Positions 25,093 to 33,649 of a stretch of 64,000 nucleotides of DNA are shown here, in pieces. Source of the stretch: Fulvivirga sp. M361 (GTDB taxonomy: Bacteria > Bacteroidota > Bacteroidia > Cytophagales > Cyclobacteriaceae); the NCBI RefSeq assembly GCF_007097395.1, contig NZ_VKDC01000019.1, positions 62,001 through 126,000 on the forward strand, read 5' to 3'. The position numbers were made by a program, and so were the translations under genes. The stretch's first letter is position 1; every line of letters begins with the position of its first letter. A model generated the notes under the pieces. That model was not told the DNA's origin, did not search any database, and worked only from the letters and a program-made list of their open reading frames with translations.

Positions 25093-26385
25093 ATGAAAAA
25101 ACAACTTTACAAAGCAAACAGGTTTTTACTTTATGTACTCCCGTTACTGGGGGTCTTATCCTTCGTCAGTTGTGATGACGATGATATAAAAGTCGATCAG
25201 CAACCCGGGGAGTTTGCGATGATCACTTCTACGCTGAATGCCGACGGTCAAAATCGTGCCTTCTTCCTGCAACGGGTCTCCGTAGACTCTACTGGTTCCA
25301 TCAGTAATAGTAATGCTACAGAATTAAGTCCGGCGACAGGTGCTATGGTGCACTCTTTCAATGGCTCGATTTTTTTTAGTGACTATGCCATTGGCCAAAT
25401 GGTCAAATGGGATTTAGACGAATCTAACAGAGCTATCAAGGCTGGAGAATTATCACTTACAGAATTGGTATTTCAAGGAAATACAGCATTTAAAGACAAT
25501 AACACGGCATTTGTCGGTGGCCTGAACACAAGCATTGTCATATTTGACCCGACCACTATGATCAAAACAGGAACGATCGATTTTTCTGCGGTCTCCAAGA
25601 TCGGAGAGTCCACTGATTATCCTACGGAAGGGGGAGTTTATAAGGGTGAAGCTGTTTCAGAAATCATCATCAGGGACAACTTCCTCTTCGCTGCTTTGAT
25701 GCCGGTATCTAACATAGAAAACTTTGTACCGGCAGAAATCGGATGTTCCATTATCGTAGTGGATTTGGATAAAATCGATGCAAATACTGTAGGAAATCAG
25801 TCGGCAGTGGTGAAACGGATCTACGATGAGCGCGGATCTTCCACCGGAGCCTGGGGTTCCGGAGGAGGAAACTCTTTTATGCAGTTAGATGAAAACAACG
25901 ACATCTACATGCTCTGTCATAATTTCTGGGCTAATCCATTTTTGCGTCCTGGATTTAAGCCTGCCTGTATTCTAAAAATAACAAACGGTGAAACCGATTT
26001 CGACCAGGATTACTATTTTGATGTGGAAGATGCCTCCAGAGGCACAGGTAATGGTGTCATGAACTTTGAATACTATGGTAACGGGAAGTTTCTTGCTGCC
26101 GTGCAAGATCCGCAGGCAATCGATCCGGAGAATCCATTCTCTTACTTTGTAGACCCTATCTTCCAATGGTGGAGTTTCGATCTCAAAAACAAAACGGCCT
26201 CCGTTGTAACGGAAGAATACACCAGAGGGGCACTAGCGGCTGTTTCTTATTTCGAAAATGGATTTGGCTATGTTCCTTTCGAAAGCAACGGAGAAAATTT
26301 TGTAATGAAAGTGGACCTGGACAAACTGTCAGCCACTAAGCAATTCGAGACCGTAGGCCTGCCGCAGCTTTACAGCCTGGACTGA
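25093..26385 (+). CDS. DUF4374-family lipoprotein
   Basis: This 430-aa protein has a lipoprotein signal peptide ending LLGVLSFVSC followed by an acidic DDDD, a common export signal to the cell surface in Bacteroidota. The mature chain is a beta-propeller-like series of repeats (for example SVDSTGSISNSNATELSP, NDIYMLCHNFWANPFLRPG and GYVPFESNGENFVMKVDLDK). DUF4374 proteins are commonly encoded next to siderophore-type TonB receptors and are thought to sit on the receptor as a surface partner. The gene follows the receptor by 19 bp in the same operon. Confidence 0.82.
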   Translation: MKKQLYKANRFLLYVLPLLGVLSFVSCDDDDIKVDQQPGEFAMITSTLNADGQNRAFFLQRVSVDSTGSISNSNATELSPATGAMVHSFNGSIFFSDYAIGQMVKWDLDESNRAIKAGELSLTELVFQGNTAFKDNNTAFVGGLNTSIVIFDPTTMIKTGTIDFSAVSKIGESTDYPTEGGVYKGEAVSEIIIRDNFLFAALMPVSNIENFVPAEIGCSIIVVDLDKIDANTVGNQSAVVKRIYDERGSSTGAWGSGGGNSFMQLDENNDIYMLCHNFWANPFLRPGFKPACILKITNGETDFDQDYYFDVEDASRGTGNGVMNFEYYGNGKFLAAVQDPQAIDPENPFSYFVDPIFQWWSFDLKNKTASVVTEEYTRGALAAVSYFENGFGYVPFESNGENFVMKVDLDKLSATKQFETVGLPQLYSLD

Positions 26386-26417
26386 CTGATGCTGATGGGT
26401 AATTTAGCTGCATATCT

Positions 26418-26834
26418 ATGGCAATAACACGATATATCATCCGATTTCTTTTGGCACTGGTGTTTGTATATGCAGGAATAGAAAAACTATTCCTGCCGTA
26501 CAACCCCTCCGTCTTTAAATCGGATGTAGATATGACTGATCCGAAGTTCTTCGAGTTCTACAACTTCCTGATGGAGACAGGCTATCTCTATTATGTTGGA
26601 TTTTTCCAGTTACTCAACGGGTCGCTGTTGGTTTTCAAACGCACCTATCTCTTGGGAGCAGTGATGATGGTCCCACTACTATTGTGCCTGCTCATGACGC
26701 ATGTCTTTATTTCAAAATATGTCGGGTTTATAATATTTGATGGCATTATGTTTTTGATGAATGGAATTCTGGTTTTGAGCCATTTTGGAGAGCTCAAAAG
26801 CATATTCTTAAAACCTCAACCAACCCTTATGTAA
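26418..26834 (+). CDS. DoxX-like four-helix membrane protein
   Basis: This 138-aa protein has four predicted membrane helices and the DoxX-type opening RFLLALVFVYAGIEKLF. It continues the operon, 32 bp after the DUF4374 gene. DoxX-like proteins are linked to redox or electron-transfer membrane complexes, but the role of this small version is not known. The C-terminal LKPQP tail is cytoplasmic by the positive-inside rule. Confidence 0.75.
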   Translation: MAITRYIIRFLLALVFVYAGIEKLFLPYNPSVFKSDVDMTDPKFFEFYNFLMETGYLYYVGFFQLLNGSLLVFKRTYLLGAVMMVPLLLCLLMTHVFISKYVGFIIFDGIMFLMNGILVLSHFGELKSIFLKPQPTLM

Positions 26835-26836
26835 GT

Positions 26837-27419
26837 ATGGAACCAATTATCTTAAAAATCATCTATGGCTGTTTCATGATTGCCACTTTCATCATTCGAA
26901 TACCCCATGAACGGAGAAATAAGAAGAATACAATCATTAACAATCAGATTAGTCTCCTGGAAAAATTACTGCTCTTTCTGGTATACATCGGTATGATGAT
27001 CCTTCCCTTGATCTATTTTTTTTCAGAGCTTCTGAATTTTGCAAATTATCAGCTACCAATCTGGCTTCATTTTCTTGGGATAACGATGATAGCGTTATCC
27101 GTGTGGCTTTTTTTACAGATCACATAAAGATCTGGGTCAAAATTGGTCTGTAAGTCTGGAGATACGAAAGCAACATACCCTGGTCTCTACAGGTGTTTAC
27201 AAGAACATCCGTCACCCAATGTATACAGCGATATGGTTATCAGTTATAAGCCAGGCATTATTACTCAATAATTATATAGCGGGACTGAGTGGCATTTTGA
27301 CTTTTGGTCTGCTCTATTTCCTAAGAATAAACCATGAAGAAAAGATGATGGAAGAAACTTTTGGGCAGCAATACATAGAATATAAGTCCCACACCGGAAG
27401 ACTCACACCTAAATTTTAA
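26837..27419 (+). pseudogene. Isoprenylcysteine methyltransferase-like membrane protein, frameshifted at a T7 run
   Basis: The first half (96 codons to the stop at 27125-27127) has three membrane helices. The second half resumes in the +1 frame with HKDLGQNWSVSLEIRKQHTLVSTG, the ICMT signature NIRHPMYT and the C-terminal RINHEEKMMEETFGQQYIEY. The shift falls at the run of seven T's at 27108-27114: with six T's the halves join as ...WLFYRSHKDLG..., exactly what the family needs. ICMT-like enzymes use SAM to methylate small lipophilic substrates. It may be a true mutation, a phase-variable switch or rescue by slippage on the T run. Confidence 0.75.
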
Positions 27420-27441
27420 TACATCTAAATCATTCGAAATC

Positions 27442-28344
27442 ATGCAATTAGAAATAAAAAACCTCTCGAAAACGTACTCTAATGGGGTACAAGCCTTGAA
27501 AAATGTAAGCCTCAAAATTAACCAGGGCATGTTTGGCCTGCTTGGCCAAAATGGTGCGGGTAAGTCCACGCTGATGAAAACCATCGCTACACTCCAGGAT
27601 GCCGATAAGGGTAGCATTCACTTTGATGACATAGATGTGGCCAAACAGCCGGATAAGCTGCGCCAAGTATTGGGATACCTTCCCCAGGAATTTGGCATGT
27701 ATCCTACGGCTACCTCAGCAGAATTGCTCACACATATTGCCGATATGAAAGGCATTACAAATACAGGAGAACGCAAAGACCAGGTAGAAGCACTCCTTCG
27801 AAGAGTCAACCTATGGGACGTTAGGAATAAGAAGCTAGGAGGTTATTCCGGAGGTATGAAACAGCGCTTTGGCATTGCTCAGGCACTACTAGGTAATCCT
27901 AAACTCATCATTGTAGATGAGCCTACCGCCGGGCTAGACCCGATGGAACGAAACAGGTTCTACAACCTGCTCTCTGAGATCGGCGAAAATACCGTAGTGA
28001 TCCTATCAACACACATCGTGGAAGATGTGAGTACCCTCTGCAATCAAATGGCGATCATTGGTCATGGAGAGGTATTGCTGACAGGTACTCCAAATGAAGT
28101 GGCTGGTGCATTGGATGGCAAAATTTGGGAAAAGGAAATCGACAAGGACGAATTGGAAAAATATGAAGGCTCGCTCAACGTCATTTCTAACCGTTTCCAC
28201 CTGGGTAAGCTGTTGATTACAGTAGCTTCTGATCATCGACCGGATCATGATTTTGATCAGAAAATACCTAATCTGGAAGATGCTTATTTCAACGTCTTGA
28301 AGAATGGTACATTAACCCGTAAAAAAGAGATTGAAACGGTATAA
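27442..28344 (+). CDS. ABC transporter ATP-binding protein
   Basis: This 300-aa protein has Walker A GQNGAGKST at 35-43, the Q-loop region YLPQEFGMYPT, signature YSGGMKQR, Walker B LIIVDEPTAGLDP and the switch His in STHIVEDV. The C-terminal 90 residues form the accessory domain seen in ABC-2-type export ATPases. Its permease is most likely the fusion protein encoded at 29321, with one unknown gene in between. The substrate is unknown; the operon context suggests export or signalling linked to the receptor system. Confidence 0.9.
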   Translation: MQLEIKNLSKTYSNGVQALKNVSLKINQGMFGLLGQNGAGKSTLMKTIATLQDADKGSIHFDDIDVAKQPDKLRQVLGYLPQEFGMYPTATSAELLTHIADMKGITNTGERKDQVEALLRRVNLWDVRNKKLGGYSGGMKQRFGIAQALLGNPKLIIVDEPTAGLDPMERNRFYNLLSEIGENTVVILSTHIVEDVSTLCNQMAIIGHGEVLLTGTPNEVAGALDGKIWEKEIDKDELEKYEGSLNVISNRFHLGKLLITVASDHRPDHDFDQKIPNLEDAYFNVLKNGTLTRKKEIETV

Positions 28345-28353
28345 TTACTATCA

Positions 28354-29208
28354 GTGGCATCCATGATCAGACGCATTTTAATCTTACTGCTGCTTGCTAT
28401 TCTAGCGTTTTCCATCTTTCTCTTAGCGGAAGATTTTACCTATGATGAAATTCAAACAGATATGCTCACTGATGAAAATAGAAGGGCTTTAGTGGTAACC
28501 TGGGAAACTGACGACCAAATGGCTTTTTGGAGGGACTATGAAAAAAGTATACATCCTACAGTTAAAGATTTGCATGATCAGAAACTGATAAAACAAGTAT
28601 TCCCTTTTCATCATAAAGCATTCAACTATGAGGAGGAGGATCAACAATGGACCAATTGCATCGTACTCATGCTTTCGGACAAAGTTGACCATAGCCTCTA
28701 CTCATCACTCGACTCAGTTATCAGAAAATCAGCTGTAGCGGGGAATTTCCGTGCTTTAGATGTAATGAAAGTTCAAAAAGGAATAGACATGTTCTATCCT
28801 GTAAAAAATGGTATCTCGAGAGAACCTAAAATGTCACAAACAATCGAGTATCTGTTTTCTAATATGGAAGCCAGAAAGTCATACTATGAGGATCAATATA
28901 GGTTTTCCGGGCCTGCTATGCAGGATTTGCATAGTCGGGACAAGGTAGGACGATTCGTTGGTTTCGAACTAGAGAAAAGAATTGCCGCAACCGAAAATAT
29001 GCCGGAATGGGACTTGATCCATATCATTGGTTTCACCACTTGGCAAGAAATTAAGGCAGCTCCATTTTTTTACAGCACATGGAACAAACATGCAGAAAGA
29101 GCTTTTGGGGAAGGAATGACAATGAAAAAGAAAGTTGCGGAATGGGACCAAATAAGAATAAATGTGAAAGGTAAAATACTGCAAAATTTTGCGTTGACTT
29201 TGAGGTGA
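28354..29208 (+). CDS. Membrane-anchored protein of unknown function
   Basis: This 284-aa protein has one N-terminal membrane helix (RRILILLLLAILAFSIFLLA) and a soluble, probably periplasmic, remainder. Two stretches of similar pattern (around 45-130, LVVTWETDDQMAFWRDYEKSIHP, and 195-280, FVGFELEKRIAATENMPEWDLIHI) might be paired alpha/beta domains of the dimeric ferredoxin-like type, but this is a guess from pattern. I do not recognise the family. The gene lies between the ABC ATPase and the permease fusion in the same operon. Confidence 0.65.
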   Translation: MASMIRRILILLLLAILAFSIFLLAEDFTYDEIQTDMLTDENRRALVVTWETDDQMAFWRDYEKSIHPTVKDLHDQKLIKQVFPFHHKAFNYEEEDQQWTNCIVLMLSDKVDHSLYSSLDSVIRKSAVAGNFRALDVMKVQKGIDMFYPVKNGISREPKMSQTIEYLFSNMEARKSYYEDQYRFSGPAMQDLHSRDKVGRFVGFELEKRIAATENMPEWDLIHIIGFTTWQEIKAAPFFYSTWNKHAERAFGEGMTMKKKVAEWDQIRINVKGKILQNFALTLR

Positions 29209-29320
29209 TAGCAGGCTTATAATTAGAACAACAAGCTATCTGATATAGTCAAAAAGTAAAAGTTATGAGAATTTCAACAGAAAGAAGGAAACATAAAAAT
29301 CGCCCATTAAATAGATACAC

Positions 29321-32300
29321 ATGTTAAAAAAAATCTTACAATTCGAGCTGAATGCACGGTTCAAACAACCCATTACGCTCCTCTTTTTTCTGATGCTCGT
29401 ATTTCAGGGTGTGTGGTATACCCAGGGAAGTTATGAGCATTATGTAAGCGACAGTACGCTGATGAATGGCTCGGCATTATTCTACCGAAATTTTGCCGGT
29501 GGAGGAATGCTACTGATCATAGTCATCGCTATTATCACAGGTACGCTGCTTTACAAAGACATTCAGTACAAATCAGCTGGTTTTCTGTATGCGCTTCCCA
29601 TGAATGAAAAACAGTTTTTCCTGGGACGTTTTATCGCCGCTTTTTTGATCAATGTAATCATCAGTACAGGATTTTTTGTAGGGATGTTGCTGACTCCCTA
29701 CAGTGGGATCGCCGGCCCTGAAAAGTTTGGGCCTATGCCATGGGGGCAGATGTTTCACGGATTCTTCCTGCTTACCACCGTCAACCTTTTTATGCTCACT
29801 ATGATATGCTTCTCGATGCTGGTCTTCTTCAAAAAGATGGCGGCAGGATACCTCAGCATATTTGGTGTTGTGATGTTCTTTCTAATTGCTGAGGCAACCC
29901 GTGAAAATGCGTCTGATCCTTTTATCTATGAGCTAATGGATCCGTTTACCTATGTGTACACTGCCCATCAAATGGATGCACTGCCGGCGGCCCTGAAAAA
30001 TACCGGTTACCTTCAGTTCAACACCACTTTCTTCCTGAACCGTCTGCTATGGGTTGGAGGCTCACTGATTTTATTTATTTTGGCTTACCGGAGGTTCTCT
30101 TTCAAACAATTCATTACAGAAAATGCAAAGAAGAAGTCGCAATTGGTGGATGACACTTCTAACTCCGGGCTTAAATTGAGCATCCCCGGAGTGAGGCTGG
30201 ATTTCACCTCTCTGGAATTTATACGAAAGTTTTGGAGGCTCTCTGTATTGGAGTTTAACAATGTCGTCCGGCCTGTTAATTTCAAAATAATCCTGGGCAT
30301 TTTCGCTTTGATGTTTTTCCTCCAAAACGTCATGTGGAATGCCACCTATTACCTTGGTCCCACCGAACCTCTCACTTCGGTCATGACCTTTGTAAGATTA
30401 CCGAATGGTTTTTTTATCATGATTATCCTTATGATCTGGGCAGGAGAGCTATTCTTTAAGGATAAAGTATCAAACATCTGGCAAATTACGGATGCACTTC
30501 CTGTGCCTATTTGGGTGACTCAGTTTTCCAAGTTTGTGGCCATGTGTGGGATCGCATTGATCATGGCACTTGTCATCATGGCATGTGGTATAGTAGCGCA
30601 GGTGCTGATGGGTGGATGGCAGGAAATAGATCTGCTGCGTTATGCCGATGATCTACTGGGGTATAAATGGGGTTGGCTGACTTTTGTGATGCATATTGCT
30701 CTTGTGTTTTTTGTCTCTGGACTTACCGGAAACCGCTTCTTAACTCATATTCTATGCGTTGGCTATTACCTGTTTAATATCATCAGCTTCGATCAGGGCA
30801 TCATGGAAGAGGTGAGATTTGGCTTTGCCCTGGTTCCAGGTGTGGAGGATTATTCCGAACTCAATGGTTACGGTATTTGGAAGACAGCATCGTTCTGGTT
30901 TTTCCTGATGTGGACGTGTTTCACTGTTGTATTGGTTTTGCTGGGCATCCATTTCTGGAGGAGAGGCACATCTCTCAATTTCATGCGTAAGCTTACCTTC
31001 CGGACCAACCAGCTGAATTTATCAGGCAAAGGAGTGGCTTTACTCAGTCTAATCGCTTTTTTCTTCCTTCAGTCATTCATTGTCAGAGAAGTAAACGATA
31101 AGGGCAATTTTGAGACGGAGACCGAGGAGAAAATGTCGGACGCAGCATACGAGAAAAAGTACAAGTGGATAGAACCCATTCCTCAGCCTAAGTTGACTAG
31201 TCTTAATGTCGATCTGGATATCTATCCGGCGGAACGAAAAGCCGTTTACGAGGCAGAAATGCAACTGTCCAACCGGGCAGGTATTTATATTGATACGCTT
31301 TATCTGCACTTTGAAGACTTTGTGGTTTTTGACCAAATCCAATGGAACAAACAGTCAGTAGCTATCGCCTGGATAGATGAAGCCCTCGGACAATTGGCAC
31401 TTCCTGTCAAAATAGACTCTGCTGAGACCGGGACGCTGAGTATTTCCGCTAAAAAGCAATATGTAGGGTTTACACAAAGTGGCGAATCTCCTCAACCGGA
31501 TTTGACCTTCAATGGCACCTTTATGAACGCCAAGGATATCTTGCCCGGGATCGGATACCACTCGGACAGAGAACTGGATCAAAACAGAGATCGTCAGTTC
31601 CATAACCTGGAGAAGATCACTTCCAGGATGGCAGGTACGCAGGATAGCGAAGCACGATTGGAAGGCTATTTCACGGCATACGCCGAGTCGATCAAAGGGA
31701 CGGTGACCATTAGCACCTCTGTTGACCAGATGGCAATAGCACCGGGAAAGCTGGTCCGATCGGATGAAGAAAATGGTAGACGCTCCTACGAGTACAACAT
31801 AGTGGATGCCAGTCCGTACGAATGGTACTTCGGTTCTGCCAGGTACGAAAAGCAATCTTTTTCTGAGGCTGGATTAGCGAGTCACTTTTTCTACAAGTCA
31901 TCGCACCATTACAACATTGAATTGTTTCAGAAGGTGGTTAAAAATACTCATCAATTCATTTCAGAAAAGCTTGGGCCCTATCCTTTTGAGGAGTTGAGGG
32001 TCGTAGAAATTCCTTCCTATCAAGAGGATAACTATGGGTTCGCAAACAGTATTGCCATCGCTGAGACCGAAGGGTGGTATGTGGATGCTTCCGGCCTGCC
32101 TGAAAAAGCCTACATCACTTTTTCTATTGCCACACAGATGATCAGCCACTGGATACACCAAAATGTACAGGTGGCCAATGTGCAAGGCGCAGATATGCTG
32201 ACCAAGGCTTTGCCCCAGGCACTTGCTCTTCAGGTGGTTAAATCTGCCCACGGAGAGAGGGCGGTCACCGGGCTTTTAGACAAGAAAAAGAGTTTTTATG

Positions 32301-32575
32301 GCAAAGAGCGTGGCAATGAACCTAACCAAGAGCCGCCATTGATTTATGCAGACGGTATCGACTACCTCGAGGGCAACAAAGGAACGATGGCTATGTATGA
32401 TTTAAGTCTGACCATTGGTCTTGGAAACTTTTATGGTAAGCTAAAGTCATGGATCAGTGAAAACGAAAACAATCATGTGATCTTTGAAGATCTGTATCGT
32501 TCACTTACTGCTAATCTAAATCAAAGTCAAAAAACGAAAGCTGCTAACGATTTTGAGAAAGTGGCAATGCCATAA
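29321..32575 (+). CDS. ABC-2-type permease fused to a degenerate M1-family aminopeptidase domain
   Basis: This 1084-aa protein has an N-terminal half (about 1-580) with about twelve membrane helices in two permease-like blocks (FELNARFKQPITLLFFLML and LEFNNVVRPVNFKIILG open each). A periplasmic half (about 600-1084) has the M1 layout: an N-terminal beta domain, then the catalytic region. The catalytic motifs are lost. The GxMEN motif is replaced by G906-FANS, and HEXXH by T938-QMIS with all three key residues changed, so it cannot be a zinc peptidase. Fusions of this kind are known in Bacteroidota; here the peptidase domain probably binds ligand or partner. It closes the operon, 112 bp after the previous gene. 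Confidence 0.85.
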   Translation: MLKKILQFELNARFKQPITLLFFLMLVFQGVWYTQGSYEHYVSDSTLMNGSALFYRNFAGGGMLLIIVIAIITGTLLYKDIQYKSAGFLYALPMNEKQFFLGRFIAAFLINVIISTGFFVGMLLTPYSGIAGPEKFGPMPWGQMFHGFFLLTTVNLFMLTMICFSMLVFFKKMAAGYLSIFGVVMFFLIAEATRENASDPFIYELMDPFTYVYTAHQMDALPAALKNTGYLQFNTTFFLNRLLWVGGSLILFILAYRRFSFKQFITENAKKKSQLVDDTSNSGLKLSIPGVRLDFTSLEFIRKFWRLSVLEFNNVVRPVNFKIILGIFALMFFLQNVMWNATYYLGPTEPLTSVMTFVRLPNGFFIMIILMIWAGELFFKDKVSNIWQITDALPVPIWVTQFSKFVAMCGIALIMALVIMACGIVAQVLMGGWQEIDLLRYADDLLGYKWGWLTFVMHIALVFFVSGLTGNRFLTHILCVGYYLFNIISFDQGIMEEVRFGFALVPGVEDYSELNGYGIWKTASFWFFLMWTCFTVVLVLLGIHFWRRGTSLNFMRKLTFRTNQLNLSGKGVALLSLIAFFFLQSFIVREVNDKGNFETETEEKMSDAAYEKKYKWIEPIPQPKLTSLNVDLDIYPAERKAVYEAEMQLSNRAGIYIDTLYLHFEDFVVFDQIQWNKQSVAIAWIDEALGQLALPVKIDSAETGTLSISAKKQYVGFTQSGESPQPDLTFNGTFMNAKDILPGIGYHSDRELDQNRDRQFHNLEKITSRMAGTQDSEARLEGYFTAYAESIKGTVTISTSVDQMAIAPGKLVRSDEENGRRSYEYNIVDASPYEWYFGSARYEKQSFSEAGLASHFFYKSSHHYNIELFQKVVKNTHQFISEKLGPYPFEELRVVEIPSYQEDNYGFANSIAIAETEGWYVDASGLPEKAYITFSIATQMISHWIHQNVQVANVQGADMLTKALPQALALQVVKSAHGERAVTGLLDKKKSFYGKERGNEPNQEPPLIYADGIDYLEGNKGTMAMYDLSLTIGLGNFYGKLKSWISENENNHVIFEDLYRSLTANLNQSQKTKAANDFEKVAMP

Positions 32576-32714
32576 AAAAATTAAGATTTATAATTACTTT
32601 CTAAGAAGAAGCAGACATGTCCTACGGACAAAATTCAGGACAGACATAATATTATATATTGTAATAATATTATTTGAACCAGTTTTACGTATCTTTATGT
32701 AAAGGAAAGTCATT

Positions 32715-32996
32715 ATGGGTGAATCAACAAAAACGGTAAGCTTTACACTTGGAAAACATGATAGGGGTTTTATCTCAGATATGGTTAAAAATGGTCGCTT
32801 TGGTAATCGAACGGAAGTTGTAAGAGCTGGTTTACGCTTACTTGAGGATTATGAAAACAATCAAAAGCTCCAAAGACTTCGGGTGGAAATTGCCAAAGGT
32901 GATGCAGATATTAAGACGGGTCATTTACAATCGTATGCCGAACCTTCAGATTTGCTCAAGGATATTTTAGCAAAAAGCAAAACCCACAAATCATAA
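32715..32996 (+). CDS. ParD-like antitoxin (ribbon-helix-helix)
   Basis: This 93-aa protein has a ribbon-helix-helix DNA-binding segment (TKTVSFTLGKHDRGFISDMVKNGRFGNRTEVVRAGLRLLEDYE) and a charged, flexible tail that would wrap the toxin. ParD antitoxins neutralise ParE and repress the pair's promoter. The stop codon TAA overlaps the toxin's presumed start. The ancestral junction was probably ATGA; it now reads ATAA. Confidence 0.85.
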   Translation: MGESTKTVSFTLGKHDRGFISDMVKNGRFGNRTEVVRAGLRLLEDYENNQKLQRLRVEIAKGDADIKTGHLQSYAEPSDLLKDILAKSKTHKS

Positions 32997-33304
32997 AACC
33001 TTTACAGCTCATCATAACCGATACTGCAAGTACTGACCTTGCTGGTATTTATGATCATATTTCCGCTGATAATCCAGATGCAGCTTTAGCTTTTCTTGAG
33101 GACTTAACACATAAAATTTTTGAGTTAGCAAAATTGGGAGTAACAGGATCATCCCGTGATTGGATAAGTAAAGGATTGCGAGGATTCCCCTATCGCGATA
33201 GATGTTTCTACTTTCGAATTATTGAGGATAAAATGATCTTGATTCGTGTTTTGCATGGAAAGCAAGACGTAGCCGGAAATAGTTTTCCACCAGGTACGTT
33301 ATAG
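32993..33304 (+). CDS. ParE-like toxin with ATA in place of ATG start
   Basis: Starting at ATA 32993, the 103-codon frame reads KPLQLIITDTASTDLAGIYD, then NPDAALAFLEDLTHKI, GLRGFPYRDRCFYFRI and RVLHGKQDV, a complete RelE/ParE-fold toxin (gyrase poison in ParE). No ATG, GTG or TTG lies in frame at a suitable place. A single G-to-A change at 32995 would turn ATG into ATA and, at once, the antitoxin stop TGA into TAA. The toxin is either silenced or made at a low level from a rare ATA start; the body shows no other damage. Confidence 0.75.
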   Translation: MKPLQLIITDTASTDLAGIYDHISADNPDAALAFLEDLTHKIFELAKLGVTGSSRDWISKGLRGFPYRDRCFYFRIIEDKMILIRVLHGKQDVAGNSFPPGTL

Positions 33305-33514
33305 GGTAAGAAATTATTGCTAAAGGAATTTTTCATTATCCATCAAATACTCCATAAACCTGACCCCTTGCTACTTGATGTGTAGCCTCTATTTAGGACG
33401 GGACATTTTGCCTACTGCCCCTTGCCTATTGATAACTGGCCAAGAACTTTCCAACGCTGCAAATAGCGTTCATCATCTGACCCTACACATCCGTTGAAGA
33501 TTGATTAGATACTG

Positions 33515-33560
33515 GTTATTGAGATGGGTTTTATAAGACGAGGTAGTAAGGTTTGAGCAG
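33515..33560 (+). repeat. Dispersed repeat family, end module only (copy 9)
   Basis: TTATTGAGATGGGTTTTATA followed by AGACGAGGTAGTAAGG resembles the end of copy 3 (14639-14677) and of copy 8 (40361-40396). The surrounding gap 33305-33649 otherwise holds no gene. Confidence 0.45.
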
Positions 33561-33618
33561 TTCGATCGTGTTAATAAAATCACTATTGGCTAACCACCTA
33601 CTAAAATCTAAAAATTTA

Positions 33619-33626
33619 TAATTTTG
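33619..33626 (+). promoter_or_regulatory. -7 promoter box TAATTTTG of the haloperoxidase-like gene
   Basis: Fits TAnnTTTG and lies 23 bp before the ATG at 33650, predicting a leader of about 15-20 nt. No -33 element was found at the expected distance. Confidence 0.45.
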
Positions 33627-33649
33627 ATATTATCATCTGCCTCACTCCT

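Noticed and set aside
30330-30345. CATGTGGAATGCC, similar to the rlmD-end block
   Set aside because: It is inside the permease-M1 gene in a conserved membrane segment (VMWNATYY), without the flanking repeat modules; chance match.
31355-31855. 166-codon minus-strand frame within the permease-M1 gene
   Set aside because: Shadow of the clearly coding plus strand; no family resemblance.
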